This document shows, one piece after another, positions 10,053 to 21,213 of a DNA stretch of 64,000 nt. The stretch is taken from positions 1,178,001 to 1,242,000 of the forward strand of contig NC_033567.1 of NCBI RefSeq assembly GCF_001680005.1, in the 5' to 3' direction. The notes beneath the pieces are model-generated. The model did not search any database and had not been told where the DNA came from. It was given only the letters and a program-made list of their open reading frames with translations. Position numbers and translations under genes: made by a program. Source of the DNA: Plasmodium coatneyi (Eukaryota; Apicomplexa; Aconoidasida; Haemosporida; Plasmodiidae). Position 1 is the first letter of the stretch; each line of letters opens with the position of its first letter.

Positions 10053-12017
10053 ATGAATTCGTCGAACACGAACGGAGAGAAGAACCTGCTGATATACGAC
10101 AAGTCCACCAAAGTGGGATGCATCTACTTTATAGGCATCAGCAGCAACTTCTATCGGGGCAAAGTGATTCTTAAAAAAAACTGCATAAGTGACAGAATAG
10201 TGAGATACACAAACCTAAGCGAAAATTTGTTGTTAATAAAAAATGGAAATTATAATTTTAAACAAACAGCAATATTAATTAAAGGGATAACCATGTTTCT
10301 GCACAGGCAGCTGGAGGTGTTACTAACTGATTTCTACGCCATGTATAAGAAATGCTTATTCAGTAGCCTGAATGAATGTAGGCTCCAAAATGGTATATTA
10401 AAAAGGTCCAGGGCGAACAGAAGGCACAGGGCAAAGAAGAATGTGCTATCTTTGCAGGATGGGGAAGCAACTTATGGCAACAACTACATGGGGGACCAGG
10501 ATGACGGCACTTTTCGAAGGAAAAGGGCCAACTACCTAAACAAAAACAGAAACATAGCAGACATAAATGATCTAATGCTGAAAGAAAGCAACGAACTGTA
10601 TGAGAACGACTACCATTTTGAAAATGAAGACATCCCAAATGATGAAAATGTGATATATCATGATATGCTAACTAACACCTCTTCCTTCGATTGCTCTAAA
10701 TTTAATAACTTGTACACAATTAACAATGGGGTGCGAAATATTAACACAAAGGAAAGTAGTGGAGATGCAAACATGCAAAGTAACTTAAACGGCACAGCGT
10801 TCTTAAAATATAATGTGTTAGACATTAAAAGGCACACAAGTGCAGAAAGAAATAACTACTCCAATGATAGTTTAGTTATGAGTAAAACTCTGAACAAAAA
10901 GAACTTCTCCTTCAGTGTCCTGAACAGTAGCCTCCTATTTAGTGGGAATATTCCGCATGGGAAGGTATCCAATAATTTGGGTAGTATCAACAACCATGGG
11001 GGCGGTAACAACCTTAGTAAGGACAATAACAAAGGAAGGGGAAACTACCCCCAGGAGGAAGAAAGGAAGAACAAACGAATTTTTGCGCAAATCGATAAGG
11101 ACACCATTCTGAGGGATAACATCTGGGAAGAGAACAAAATGAACAAAATGAACAAAAGGCAAAAATCAGATAATCAATTTAGTACCCATTTGAAAGGGGG
11201 GAGTTACGTTTTTCTTCTTCTATACAATGATGTGAAAAATGGTCCAAGTGAGAATTCAATATCCTCCTCTTTCCATTCGTATGAACAAGCAAAAAATTTC
11301 ATCAACTTTGACACAAGGAAGGATGTTTACAACTTATTCGGTAATGACCTGATACAAAATGAAAAAATCAACATGCAGCCAAACAACTTTAAGTTACTTC
11401 AGACCAAATCGACGGTATCCTCCATAAACGAAAGGAAAAATAAACACAAGAATCACTTAAACTTTGAGCAGTTACGGGCAAACTTTAATGATGAATATTT
11501 TTTAAAAACTGAGTTTCAGCAAAACCATGGCGGGAAAAGATACTCCAATGGCTCCTTCGGTAATAGCTACGATCAAGTGGATTACAACTTCGACCAAATG
11601 GATGACAACTTTGACAGGATGAGTGGCTTCGCCCGGAAAAATTATGAACACAGAAAATCGCATCCAAACGGAGAACATAAAAACAAAAGTGAGAAAGACT
11701 GCAAAGATGTATACAACTTCAGTGATACTTTGAAAGACTCCCTCAGTGTCCCATCCAGCAAACTTGTGAGTAGGAGATCCTTCACCTCTTCCGAATATAA
11801 ATATAACGAAGAATTAATTAAACTGAAAAATTATTTGCACAAAATAAGTGCAAAGTGTTCCAATGTTATAGAATTCGATCGCATATTTCCTGTGAAAAAA
11901 ATGTCCGACAAGAACATCTCCATCATATTTTACAACTTGCTCGTACTGGCCTCAAATGCAGAAGTGGACGTGACTCAGAATTATCCTGACAGTAAAATTC
12001 TCATACAAGTATGTTGA
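10053..12017 (+). CDS. Cohesin-type alpha-kleisin (Rad21/Rec8 family)
   Basis: Kleisins bridge the SMC1/SMC3 heads in cohesin, which holds sister chromatids together. From ATG 10053 the protein has 654 residues. The frame stays open upstream to an ATG at 9924, but that extension looks non-coding, and 10053 follows an A-rich context typical of Plasmodium starts. The N-terminus (VGCIYFIGISS, then ILIKGITMFLHRQLEVLL) matches the kleisin head that contacts SMC3, normally built around KIWLAAH and a helix ending RQ..YLL. The C-terminus (FYNLLVLASNAEVDVTQ) matches the winged helix that binds the SMC1 head. The middle is Asn/Lys-rich and disordered, with a small tyrosine/aspartate repeat near 11570-11630. 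Rad21 and Rec8 cannot be told apart here. A donor-like GTATGT at 12009 leaves open a further 3' exon, with an acceptor near 12354. Confidence 0.75.
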   Translation: MNSSNTNGEKNLLIYDKSTKVGCIYFIGISSNFYRGKVILKKNCISDRIVRYTNLSENLLLIKNGNYNFKQTAILIKGITMFLHRQLEVLLTDFYAMYKKCLFSSLNECRLQNGILKRSRANRRHRAKKNVLSLQDGEATYGNNYMGDQDDGTFRRKRANYLNKNRNIADINDLMLKESNELYENDYHFENEDIPNDENVIYHDMLTNTSSFDCSKFNNLYTINNGVRNINTKESSGDANMQSNLNGTAFLKYNVLDIKRHTSAERNNYSNDSLVMSKTLNKKNFSFSVLNSSLLFSGNIPHGKVSNNLGSINNHGGGNNLSKDNNKGRGNYPQEEERKNKRIFAQIDKDTILRDNIWEENKMNKMNKRQKSDNQFSTHLKGGSYVFLLLYNDVKNGPSENSISSSFHSYEQAKNFINFDTRKDVYNLFGNDLIQNEKINMQPNNFKLLQTKSTVSSINERKNKHKNHLNFEQLRANFNDEYFLKTEFQQNHGGKRYSNGSFGNSYDQVDYNFDQMDDNFDRMSGFARKNYEHRKSHPNGEHKNKSEKDCKDVYNFSDTLKDSLSVPSSKLVSRRSFTSSEYKYNEELIKLKNYLHKISAKCSNVIEFDRIFPVKKMSDKNISIIFYNLLVLASNAEVDVTQNYPDSKILIQVC

Positions 12018-12448
12018 GTAGGGGGGCCAATTATAAAAAAAGGGAAGGTTCCTATGTTAATCGGCAATTGGAACGCAGGAAATGATGTATGAATAATGAG
12101 AACAAAGGGGTAATCTGTTAAATGAATACAGAAAGTTCCAACATGCGATACATGCACGTAGAAAGTTAATTACACATAAAGTGGGCATATAGGGGGGGAC
12201 GACCCTCCTAGACGACATGGGTATATACGCCCAAGGGAAACACCCCTGAATGTACAAACGGGTGTAACCGTCCATGCGATAATTTTTGATGATGCCTAAC
12301 TAACTATGGTGTGCTTTATTCTGCTTAAAACAGCACGGATTTTTCTTCTCAGGAAAAAGTTCATGACCTAATGGGGAAAAAAAGAGGGGGGGAAGAAAAG
12401 TGAAAAATGTGAGAAATATGTATTCACACAGGTGGCATGGGGACGCCT
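12018..12448. other. Convergent intergenic region, kleisin to pseudokinase
   Basis: This short spacer lies between two facing genes. It holds 3' UTR sequence and a possible extra last exon for the kleisin: a pyrimidine-rich tract ends in an AG near 12354. I see no independent gene. Confidence 0.45.
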
Positions 12449-15400
12449 TCACATGCGTCCGTTGGGGAACAAATGCGCCATCATCTGCGCATTGTATTTT
12501 TCTGCCAAAAAGCCTGTGATTACATTTTTAACAAAAAAAACGGGTTCCGTAAACGTTCCGTTAACGTTGCTAAGAACTTCCTCAACATCGTAGAAGCAGT
12601 TTCGTTCAGGCATGTTACATTTCTGACGTAATATTTCGTAAAACTTTGCATTCATGGTAACCGAAAATGATTTGTTTCCTTTTTTTAACTCAGTGGGGAT
12701 GTTGACATAGTAACTTAGCTCTCTTAAAAATACATGCCGAAATTTGTCCTCAATTTCGGGGATAGATGACAAAACATGTTTTTGTAAATTTGACTGCTCA
12801 TTCTTGCTCACTTCCTGGTCATTAAAGTAGTATATTATTTTGTTAAACGTATTCTTCGACATTCTGTACATAATGTTTTTATTTACAAATTCTAATATGA
12901 AGGAGACGTACATTCCTTGGTTTGCTTCGTCCCCATACAGGGTCACATTTTTCCCCTTTAACTGTTTTAGGCAGTCGGTGAATGGGGGAAGGGGGGTCAT
13001 CTGCAAGGGGGAATAGACAGGCATATATATAAATATAAATATGTATACTCACACTGGGGGTGCCCATTCTAACATATCCAAATTGGATAATCCCAAAAAA
13101 CACACATAACAAAAAGGAATGAAGAAAATGTCCACTCAAAGGATTCATAGGAGAAGGATAGCATATTCATAAATAGAAGATGTATCTTAAAAGTACCTCT
13201 TCCAGAGGGTTAACCAAACTTTGGAGGTCTGGAAATATACCGCCAATTTCATGCCTTAAAAAAAAGGTCACCTTCAAATTGTATAACTTAATTGCGGATG
13301 CTATAAGCTCGGGGGAGTAACGCCTTGACTGGTGATCTTTCAATATATCATAAAAGAGAAATTTCATGAGACCTTCATCATTTTTGTATAGAACATGTTT
13401 GACTCCCTTTTCTGTGGTTATGCTTAAGACCATCCCGAATTGTGATCTGTGGTTACTACAAGATAAAAAGTTGCATTTATTTTTAATATCGAACGGTCCT
13501 TGCTCCACCAACCATTGTATAATTAAATTCATAAAATCGGCCAAGGTGTACAATTCCTTTTCATAACGTTGCAAATTCATCACATTGGAAATGATGTTAA
13601 AATTTATCGTTTTTGTACTATACTGGAAATTGCCATTTTTTAACTGCTTCCTTTTATTTATATATTTGTACTCCGAAGGAATGGCTATCTGATCGAACGC
13701 ATTTGTCACATTACTGTCATGGAAAAAATTGATGACCTTTTTGTGTAAGAAATGCAGGCACTCTACGGTTGCGTAGTGGTAGGCACCATCCTTATCGATT
13801 GTCTTTATGACATTTTTTTTCCTTTGCAGAAAGGACGACTCGTTTGGGGAGAGCACAACTGGGGGGACATCATGCCTGTGTTCATCATTCGGGGGGCCAA
13901 CATTTGTAATTTCCTCTTGTGCGTGTTCACCAGTTGTAGGTTCACTGTGTTGGGGTTCCACATATGTGGACTCATCAGTTGTCTGTTTAAGAACTGTGGT
14001 TTCATCGTGTTGGTGTTCCCCATTTATTCGTTCCGCGTCTGTCCGTTCCAGTTCTACCTGTTCTCCGTTTCCGGTTCGCTCCACCCCATCCGAATACACT
14101 CCAGCCGACGGTTCCAAAACGAATTCCGACTTCCTCCCATTAGTGCCCTTCCTTCTCTCACGAACGGAATTACAAAGAGTTACCAGGCTCAACAAGACGG
14201 AATTTTTCCCCCTATTGTTGTAATAATTGAGGGCGGCCTTAATAATGTAAGAGGGCTCCATCAGGTCAACATTGTACAAAGCGGAGATGACTCTATTGAG
14301 GGAAGTTTCTTTGATCAGATTCCCTGTGACGTTATTGTAAAAAAAGGTGTTCTGTTCACTCACCGCAAGGCAGTTGAAAATCCCCCGTCTGTTCTTTCCT
14401 CCTACATTGCTGTACGTGACATTTTTGTCAAGTTGCGACTTATAATTTTTGTGTATAAAATAAATTAGATCCTTCAAACTTATTTCCTTTGATCTAAGCA
14501 AAGATATATTAAAGGATAAATAAAAATATTTTGATGACCCCAGTCCCACTTTAATATTCATCATTTCGCTTTTGTCCGAACTTGTAATGTTTGGCGAATA
14601 TATAGGTGCCACTTTACTTAGCCTTTTCGAGCAAGCTATGAGTGTACTTCTATCTATTAAGTGTAAACTATTTCGAAGGACAACATCTAGGTGGATATTG
14701 CTCGGTTTGAAATTGCGCCAGGAGAGGAGATCATTTGGGTTGTTTTCCATCTCAAAACTGTTTGGAATAATTTCCCTCAGCAAAGTACCCACGGGTTTGT
14801 GCAAATCTATCATTTGCTTTCCACTTATATTTCCCTGTGGTAAGTTGCTTCTTCTGCTTCTAACATGCAGATGAGTATAGTTGACGCACTTACACTTATT
14901 TTTCATCCCCCAAAAGGTGTTATTTAGAAGAACGGCCAAATTTATGTTCATATCTTTGATTACAAATTTGTCTATTTTTATGACGAATGAATTTATAAGA
15001 GGGACATTGTGTTCATACAGGTCGAGATAATTTGACTTGTCCATTTTTACTGGCGCCAATTCGATCACGTCTATATCCCTGTGCAGTTCTTTTCTCTTCA
15101 TATAGTGTAAAAAATTGTCGGCAGTTTTGAAGTCAATTTTGCTAAGGCTTTGTTTTATGTACCTCCTCATCAGATTAGTTACCCCATTAGTGTCTATATT
15201 ATACACAGTTTTGTTCACGGCGTAGAAATTTATGAATATGCTCGTGTATTGATTCCCCTCGTGGTAATTATCATAGAGGTACTGAGCCAAGAGTAAGTTA
15301 CTGAATTCATTAAAGTGTGCCCTCTCCATGCATCTCTTCACAACTGTTTCGAAAGTATCACTATTATCCTCCTTGAGGGGGAAATTCTGCAATTCGTATA

Positions 15401-18400
15401 GTTTAAATTCGTATGATAATCTCTCGTGGAGGCTAAAGTAGCCATAAAAGAGCAAAGCTTTTAGAAGAACCATCTTTCTAACGCTGTACCATTTGTCATA
15501 TATTCGCTCGTTCAATATTACTTTACAATCTGGACTGGAAAAACCTTGTAAAATGGACATTAAATTTTTCACATTATCGTCTTTGTCTTCCAAATAGGTT
15601 AACTTCTCCTTGTTAAGTAGGTACATGTCAAATAGGTCCGCCCTATAAGCCTCACGTTCGATAGACAGCGTCTTCATGGCAGTCCCTACAAGTCCATTTT
15701 TAAAATGGTAACATGCGTTAATATAATTCTTCCTATTGTGCGCATCTAGGGAGGAGTAATCCACTTCGTGTTGGAAATATTTACCGAATGGTATTTTGTA
15801 AATATTTTCCTTATCACTTTTTTTCCCTTTCCAGAACTTCCTATTTGTTTCGCTGGAACTTTCCCCAAAGTCGTGCTTGGAAATGCTTGAAAAGTAGGAT
15901 TTCCTCCTTTGGACTGTTTTACCCCCGCTAGTAAACTTGCCGCTACCATCACTAGTACCCTCGCTGCTACCATCAGTGCTACCCTCACTGCTACCATCGC
16001 TACTACCATCGTTCTTATCATCGTTATGTTCTCTTGCCCGTGTAGATGCTCCTCTACGCTTTATCACTATGGGAAATTGATAAAATGAAAAACCTTCCTT
16101 CTCGTCACTAGATGAAGATTCTCCCATGAACATATCAAAGGAGTAGGAGTCCCTTAGAAAGTGCGTGTCGCCTTCCTTTTCTGTGTTCGATGCATGAGTA
16201 TAACGAAAAAAACAGGTGTCCAAGTCGTTGTGCTGTTCTTCTGTTTTCATTTTGGACGAGTTGTTGCTCAATCCGGATAAATTTTTCCCTTCCGCTTTCG
16301 TAAAAAGAGCATGCAAGTTGTCTTCCTCCTCGTAATTAATAAATTTAAATTTGTCGTTAAACCATTTGTAGACACTTTTTTCGGAAAGTCTTCTCTCTAG
16401 TTCTTGCACACTAACCTTCAAGTAGGATCTAAATTTAAATATACTTAGTCTTTTCCGTAAAAATGGATTAACCGATTTGATCCATAGCAACACCATGGGG
16501 TTCCTCTTAATGAGACTGAGGATGTATTTATCCGTAGGATAGGTTAACTTCCTTTCCACCTTTTGCAAGACAAAATTTTTTTTGGTAAAAATAGTAGCTA
16601 AACTCAATCCCATGGCAAAAGCATCACTTTTTAAATTATACGCGATTGTATTGAAGTACGATTTTAATTTTTCTGGAGCTGCGTAAATTGCACTTCCTTT
16701 GAAATTTCCATAACCGCCCTCCTCCACAGTGTCGTTAAATGTACTTAGAGTGACCTTTACATGCTTATCATCCTCTTCGCTCTCCTGAATGAAGAAGTTG
16801 TCTGCCTTGATGTTCCCATGGACCAGACCTACAGCGTGCAAATAGAACAGTCTAGACGTTACGTTAAGAAAAAAATCATACTTAACGTTGTAATCATCTT
16901 CCATCATTGTATTATTACTCATGGCAAATTTAACTGCATCCTTTCCGTTTATCATTCTATATTTGAACGCATAGTGGTGTACACTTCTGCTCACATTTTT
17001 TAAGGCTCTACTGAAAATTGTCCTATTTATTTCGTTTTCATTTTTTCTTATTATCCCTGTGGGGATATCCCAATTCATAATTTCCAAGGCACACTCGGAG
17101 AGTAGCGCAAGTAGTTTGTCACTGAGGAAGTTTAAGTGAGCCACATTGAACGTATCTCTGGTGTAAAAATATTTAACATTTTTGTAATCCTTGCAAGGAC
17201 TACTATCCGAATTTAGCAAATAGTGAATAATCAACAGATACGACTTAAGTTCATTCTCAAAGTTGTCACTATTTTTGTCATTAAAAAAGAGTTTTATGGC
17301 CGAAAAATGAGGATAAAAATCTGCACTCAAGGTTACCCCATTTTGATCACTAGACAGAATGGTCAATTCCTTATCTCTTCCAAATTTAAATTTATTCAAA
17401 ACTGTGAAATAGTTTTTTCGTACCATATTGTAATATAACTCTTTGTATAATCTGGATCTAAGTACGCATAGAATGTTATCTCCATATAGCCAGTCCAGAA
17501 TGAACATATTTTGTGCCCCCTCTTGGAGCAATCCCACAATTATTCTACTTGGGTGTCTTCTTAATATCTCTTCATATATTGGGAAATTTTCATGCTGTTC
17601 ATAAATTTTGTCTTTTAAATTTTCATCGACGTTTTCTCCTACAAGTATGTTATCAGTGTCGGTGTAATTGCCTGCGAACCTTTTGCTGCTTTGCCGTAAG
17701 GAGGAAAATCGATGGTATAAACTAGAAGAATCTTCATTAGAATCATCACTTGAGCTTCGCTCCACGGAAGATTTATCAGAATCGTCTTTATCGTAATTGT
17801 CACTGTTGAGAAACTTATCCGATAGGAGTGTCTTATCATGAAATATTTTATGCAAAAATGGGATTAACGAATCGTATTTGTGTTCTTCATATAGTTTACT
17901 CATATCTTCTGTTTTTTTGTCGGAGGGGTCCTCATAAATTTTGTGGGATACCACTTCCTCCACTTGAGTTTCCATTTTTTTTTCAAAGGATTCTTCTTCC
18001 TTGTTTTCAAAATGCTCTTCCGTTTTTTTTTCAAAATAGTCCTCCCCATTTTTGTCGTACTTTTTTTCATTTGATTCTTCCGGATTTTGGTCGGAATATT
18101 CATTTGATTTTCTTTCCAACTGTTCCCCAATGTCTTCGCCATATTTTCTGTCAAAGGTGTTTTGGGTGGCCGGCTCCGCTGTTTGCGCAGGAATGGGCTC
18201 CTGTACTAGAAAGAAAGGATATGCTGTAGGAGGATGCTCTTCTGGTGTGGACGCATATCCCGACATGGCTGCTTGATCTGTTGCTACATTGGAGACCCCC
18301 TCCACAGACAATTCCTTGGGCTTCGGCTGATCATTTTCGTGCTGCATGGTTGGAACGGGCTGTATTGGCTGATCAGTGGTTGGTTCTTTAGAGTGTTTCT

Positions 18401-21213
18401 TCGGTTCCTCCATTGAGGGAGATTCTTTTTTTGCTTGGTCTTCCACTGGAGGGACGTTTTCCTCCGATATGTTGGTTGCCTTCACTTTTTGAGTGTCCTC
18501 TTTGGATGGTTTTTTCGAGGGCACGATTTCGTTATCCGGTGTGAAACTGGAAAATATGGGATTCCTATTCGTGTTCTTACTTTGTTGTGACACCTTCGAA
18601 TTTTGGCGCTTATCAGAAGTTTTATGAGAACTATCGCTGGTAGACGCATCTTCCTCATCACCGTAAATGATATTTTTTATTTTCATCACGTATCCAAAGA
18701 CACTGCCAAGATAGGAACTACCGGTGTCACTTGTGCTTGGCTCATTCTTAGCACCTTTTTTTCCCTTCGCATCTTTTACGTTACCATTTTTATGTGTCAC
18801 GTCATTTCCTCTCTTGTCTGTCTGGGCATTCATGTTAGAGTCCCTATTGTTAGCACCTTGTTTATTACCAGGGGGGTATAAAGGTGCATTTGAAGGATCA
18901 TGAGCATTTTTCTCCTTGCCCCCTTCTTTTTCAGGACCTTTACTTCCCATGTGGTTCGAATTCATGTCAGCACCGTAGGCGAAATTGCCTTCTTTACTTC
19001 CGCCTTCCATCCCGTTGTTGCTATTATATCCTGGAATATTTCCAGAACTCCCCTTTCCAACGTTCTCATTATGTAGAGTTGTCTTTAGCTCAAAAAAGGA
19101 GAAATTATTATCGTTACGAATGATCTTTGTGGGGATACCCTGGCTTACCTTCTTGTGTGGTACATCACTATCCGTTTCCCCCTTCCCACTATCCAAGTGT
19201 GCATAACTACTTTGTACCCTCTCGAAGAAACTATAATTTTGAGGGGTGTAAAAATTGACCCCATATAACCCATTATCAAAATTGTCGTACTGTTTGGACA
19301 TATAAAAAGAGGGGTAAAAGAATTTATACTTATGACTATCGATAAAGTAGCTAGATAACCAGGCGTAAATAAAATCATATTTTATTATACCCTTATTTTG
19401 GAGCTCCAAGTGTACAGGGTTATACTTATTTAAGTAGAAGTATTTATCATGTTCGTTTAGGAATGCATTACTATCCATCATAATTTCTATTTCAAAGTTT
19501 TTACTTAGAAGGGTGATCTCTTTGGAATGTTTAGCATCGTAGGTGAATATTCCGTTGTTACTGGTCTCAAAAATGATCACGTCGGTGGTTTCTTCCGATT
19601 CGATTATGTTGTCTCGTATCAAATTGTACACCATGAATCGGTCTTCTACCTTCTTAACTGCAGTGGGATGGGAAAAAGAACATTTTGTCTTCTTGAATGT
19701 GGACTTACAGATGCATGCACTGGTGTATATGCTCATACAACTGCGAACTCGGGGTCGGTTCTCATCGCGCGTGGGAAAAGTAGAGACGGTTATCGGAGGG
19801 GAGTCATTCAACGGGTGGATATCTCACATGACACACATTATTGCATCCTTTTGTTAATCCTAAGTTTATGCAAATTTTGCACAAAAAGGAGTAACTCCTA
19901 AGTGCACTTTAGAGCGACTTTTGGGTCGCTTTACCCAAATCGCAGTGCACACTCTCCCCAAAAGAAGGGAAGAAATACTTTAACAAAGATCGCACATGCA
20001 ATGATGATGCACTATATCTACGTTAAGGGATAATCCCCCACGCGAAACATTCCGAAGCATCTCAAATATGCCCCATTTAGAAGCTATACTTACAGTCTTT
20101 CTCAAGGCTACACAGTATCTTATGACTATTTTTGACTCTCCTGTGGGATACATACTTCATTCTGTCGAAAGGACCTAAACTGTTCAGAAGATCCTCCTCT
20201 AGAATGGAAGCATCCTTAACATTTGGATTGCCATCCTTTGCATCTACACTGCTCATAAAATTGGGATCCACAGAACTGTAATTGATCTGCTGGAGGTATT
20301 TCCTCTTGGCACTCTGAAATGTATCCAAGTTGTAAAAAAGATTATCATGTGTTATGTTTACCCTTTTTTTCAGTGCCTTTCTTAATGCTTCAAACCGCTT
20401 GAGTTCCTCAGCGCTAAATGAAATGGTTCCATAGGATGTTTCCATTATGGGACTACACCTTACGGATATATTATAATAATTTTTTTGTAGAAGCTTCATC
20501 GAAGCATTGAACCATTTTTCTGTTTGGTTAACATGGTTCGTTAGGGAATTTTTTACCAAAGCAAAGGTCGTAACATAAATTACTTTGTCTTTGTAAAATT
20601 GGAACTTTGCCTCATATAACTCTTTCAGATTCTTATTATCATCACCATCATTATCGTAGAACGATCTGACGTAGATCAATTTCAATTTTCCCTTCACATG
20701 GGAAAATCTTTTAATATCATCGATGGAGGTATGTACTATTGGTATTCTTTTATTTTTCACCTTTTCATCTTCCTTTTTCTGGTCATCTTGGTGTTTTTCT
20801 TTATCCTGTATGTTTCTAATTGCTTCCGCCAGAGCGTTTGAAAAAAAGTTGGAGATGGTTTCATTTAGCTGGCTTATGTTCATTATTTTGTTGGCACTGC
20901 TGATGATAGAGATGTCGCTTCCAGCAGCACTACCGTCAGTAGTAGCGGTAGTGCTGCTCGTATTATCCCCTTCAGCGTTTGTAACAGACCCATTCACGTT
21001 TTCTCTCCCCCCACCACCGCTATTCGTGTCTCCCCTGTATTCATCGCCGTTGTTAAAATTTGCATTTTGAGAACCTTTTATTTTTAACGAATATATAAAA
21101 AAGGAAAAATCACGGGCTTCCCTTTTTACATACTTATTCAAAACAGAAATGATTACTTTAAAGATAAAAATTTTCTTCATAAAAGAAGTAAATTTCATCA
21201 TGGGTAAGTGCAA
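12449..21213 (-). CDS. Very large pseudokinase with ROP-kinase-like catalytic loop
   Basis: Three exons give about 2710 residues: complement(join(12449..13000, 13197..19657, 20094..21213)). The 436-nt first intron (donor GTAAGT, phase 1) and the 196-nt second intron (phase 0) join cleanly. The N-terminus has three Met close together (21213, 21201, 21198), then a short hydrophobic stretch that could be a weak signal peptide. Residues about 55-100 and 600-1050 are low-complexity. A protein kinase fold lies at about 1115-1440. The VAIK-type lysine (SAIKLFF, about 1156) and a helix-C Glu are present, but the HRD aspartate is replaced (VHGNIKADN, about 1316) and no DFG is seen, while APE is kept (YAAPEKL). 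It is therefore probably inactive. A GSSDGSSEG-type repeat follows (about 1583-1616), then roughly 1000 residues with no recognised domain. Location and function are unknown. Confidence 0.88.
15925..16025 (-). repeat. Gly-Ser-Asp/Glu microrepeat in the pseudokinase
   Basis: Imperfect 12- and 15-nt units encode alternating GSSDGSSEGS / TDGSSEGTSDGS. The stretch lies in a disordered linker after the kinase-like domain and is likely variable in length between strains. Confidence 0.7.

Noticed and set aside
13752..14468. 238-residue open frame on + inside the pseudokinase gene
   Set aside because: Antisense to a well supported coding exon with normal composition; a shadow frame.
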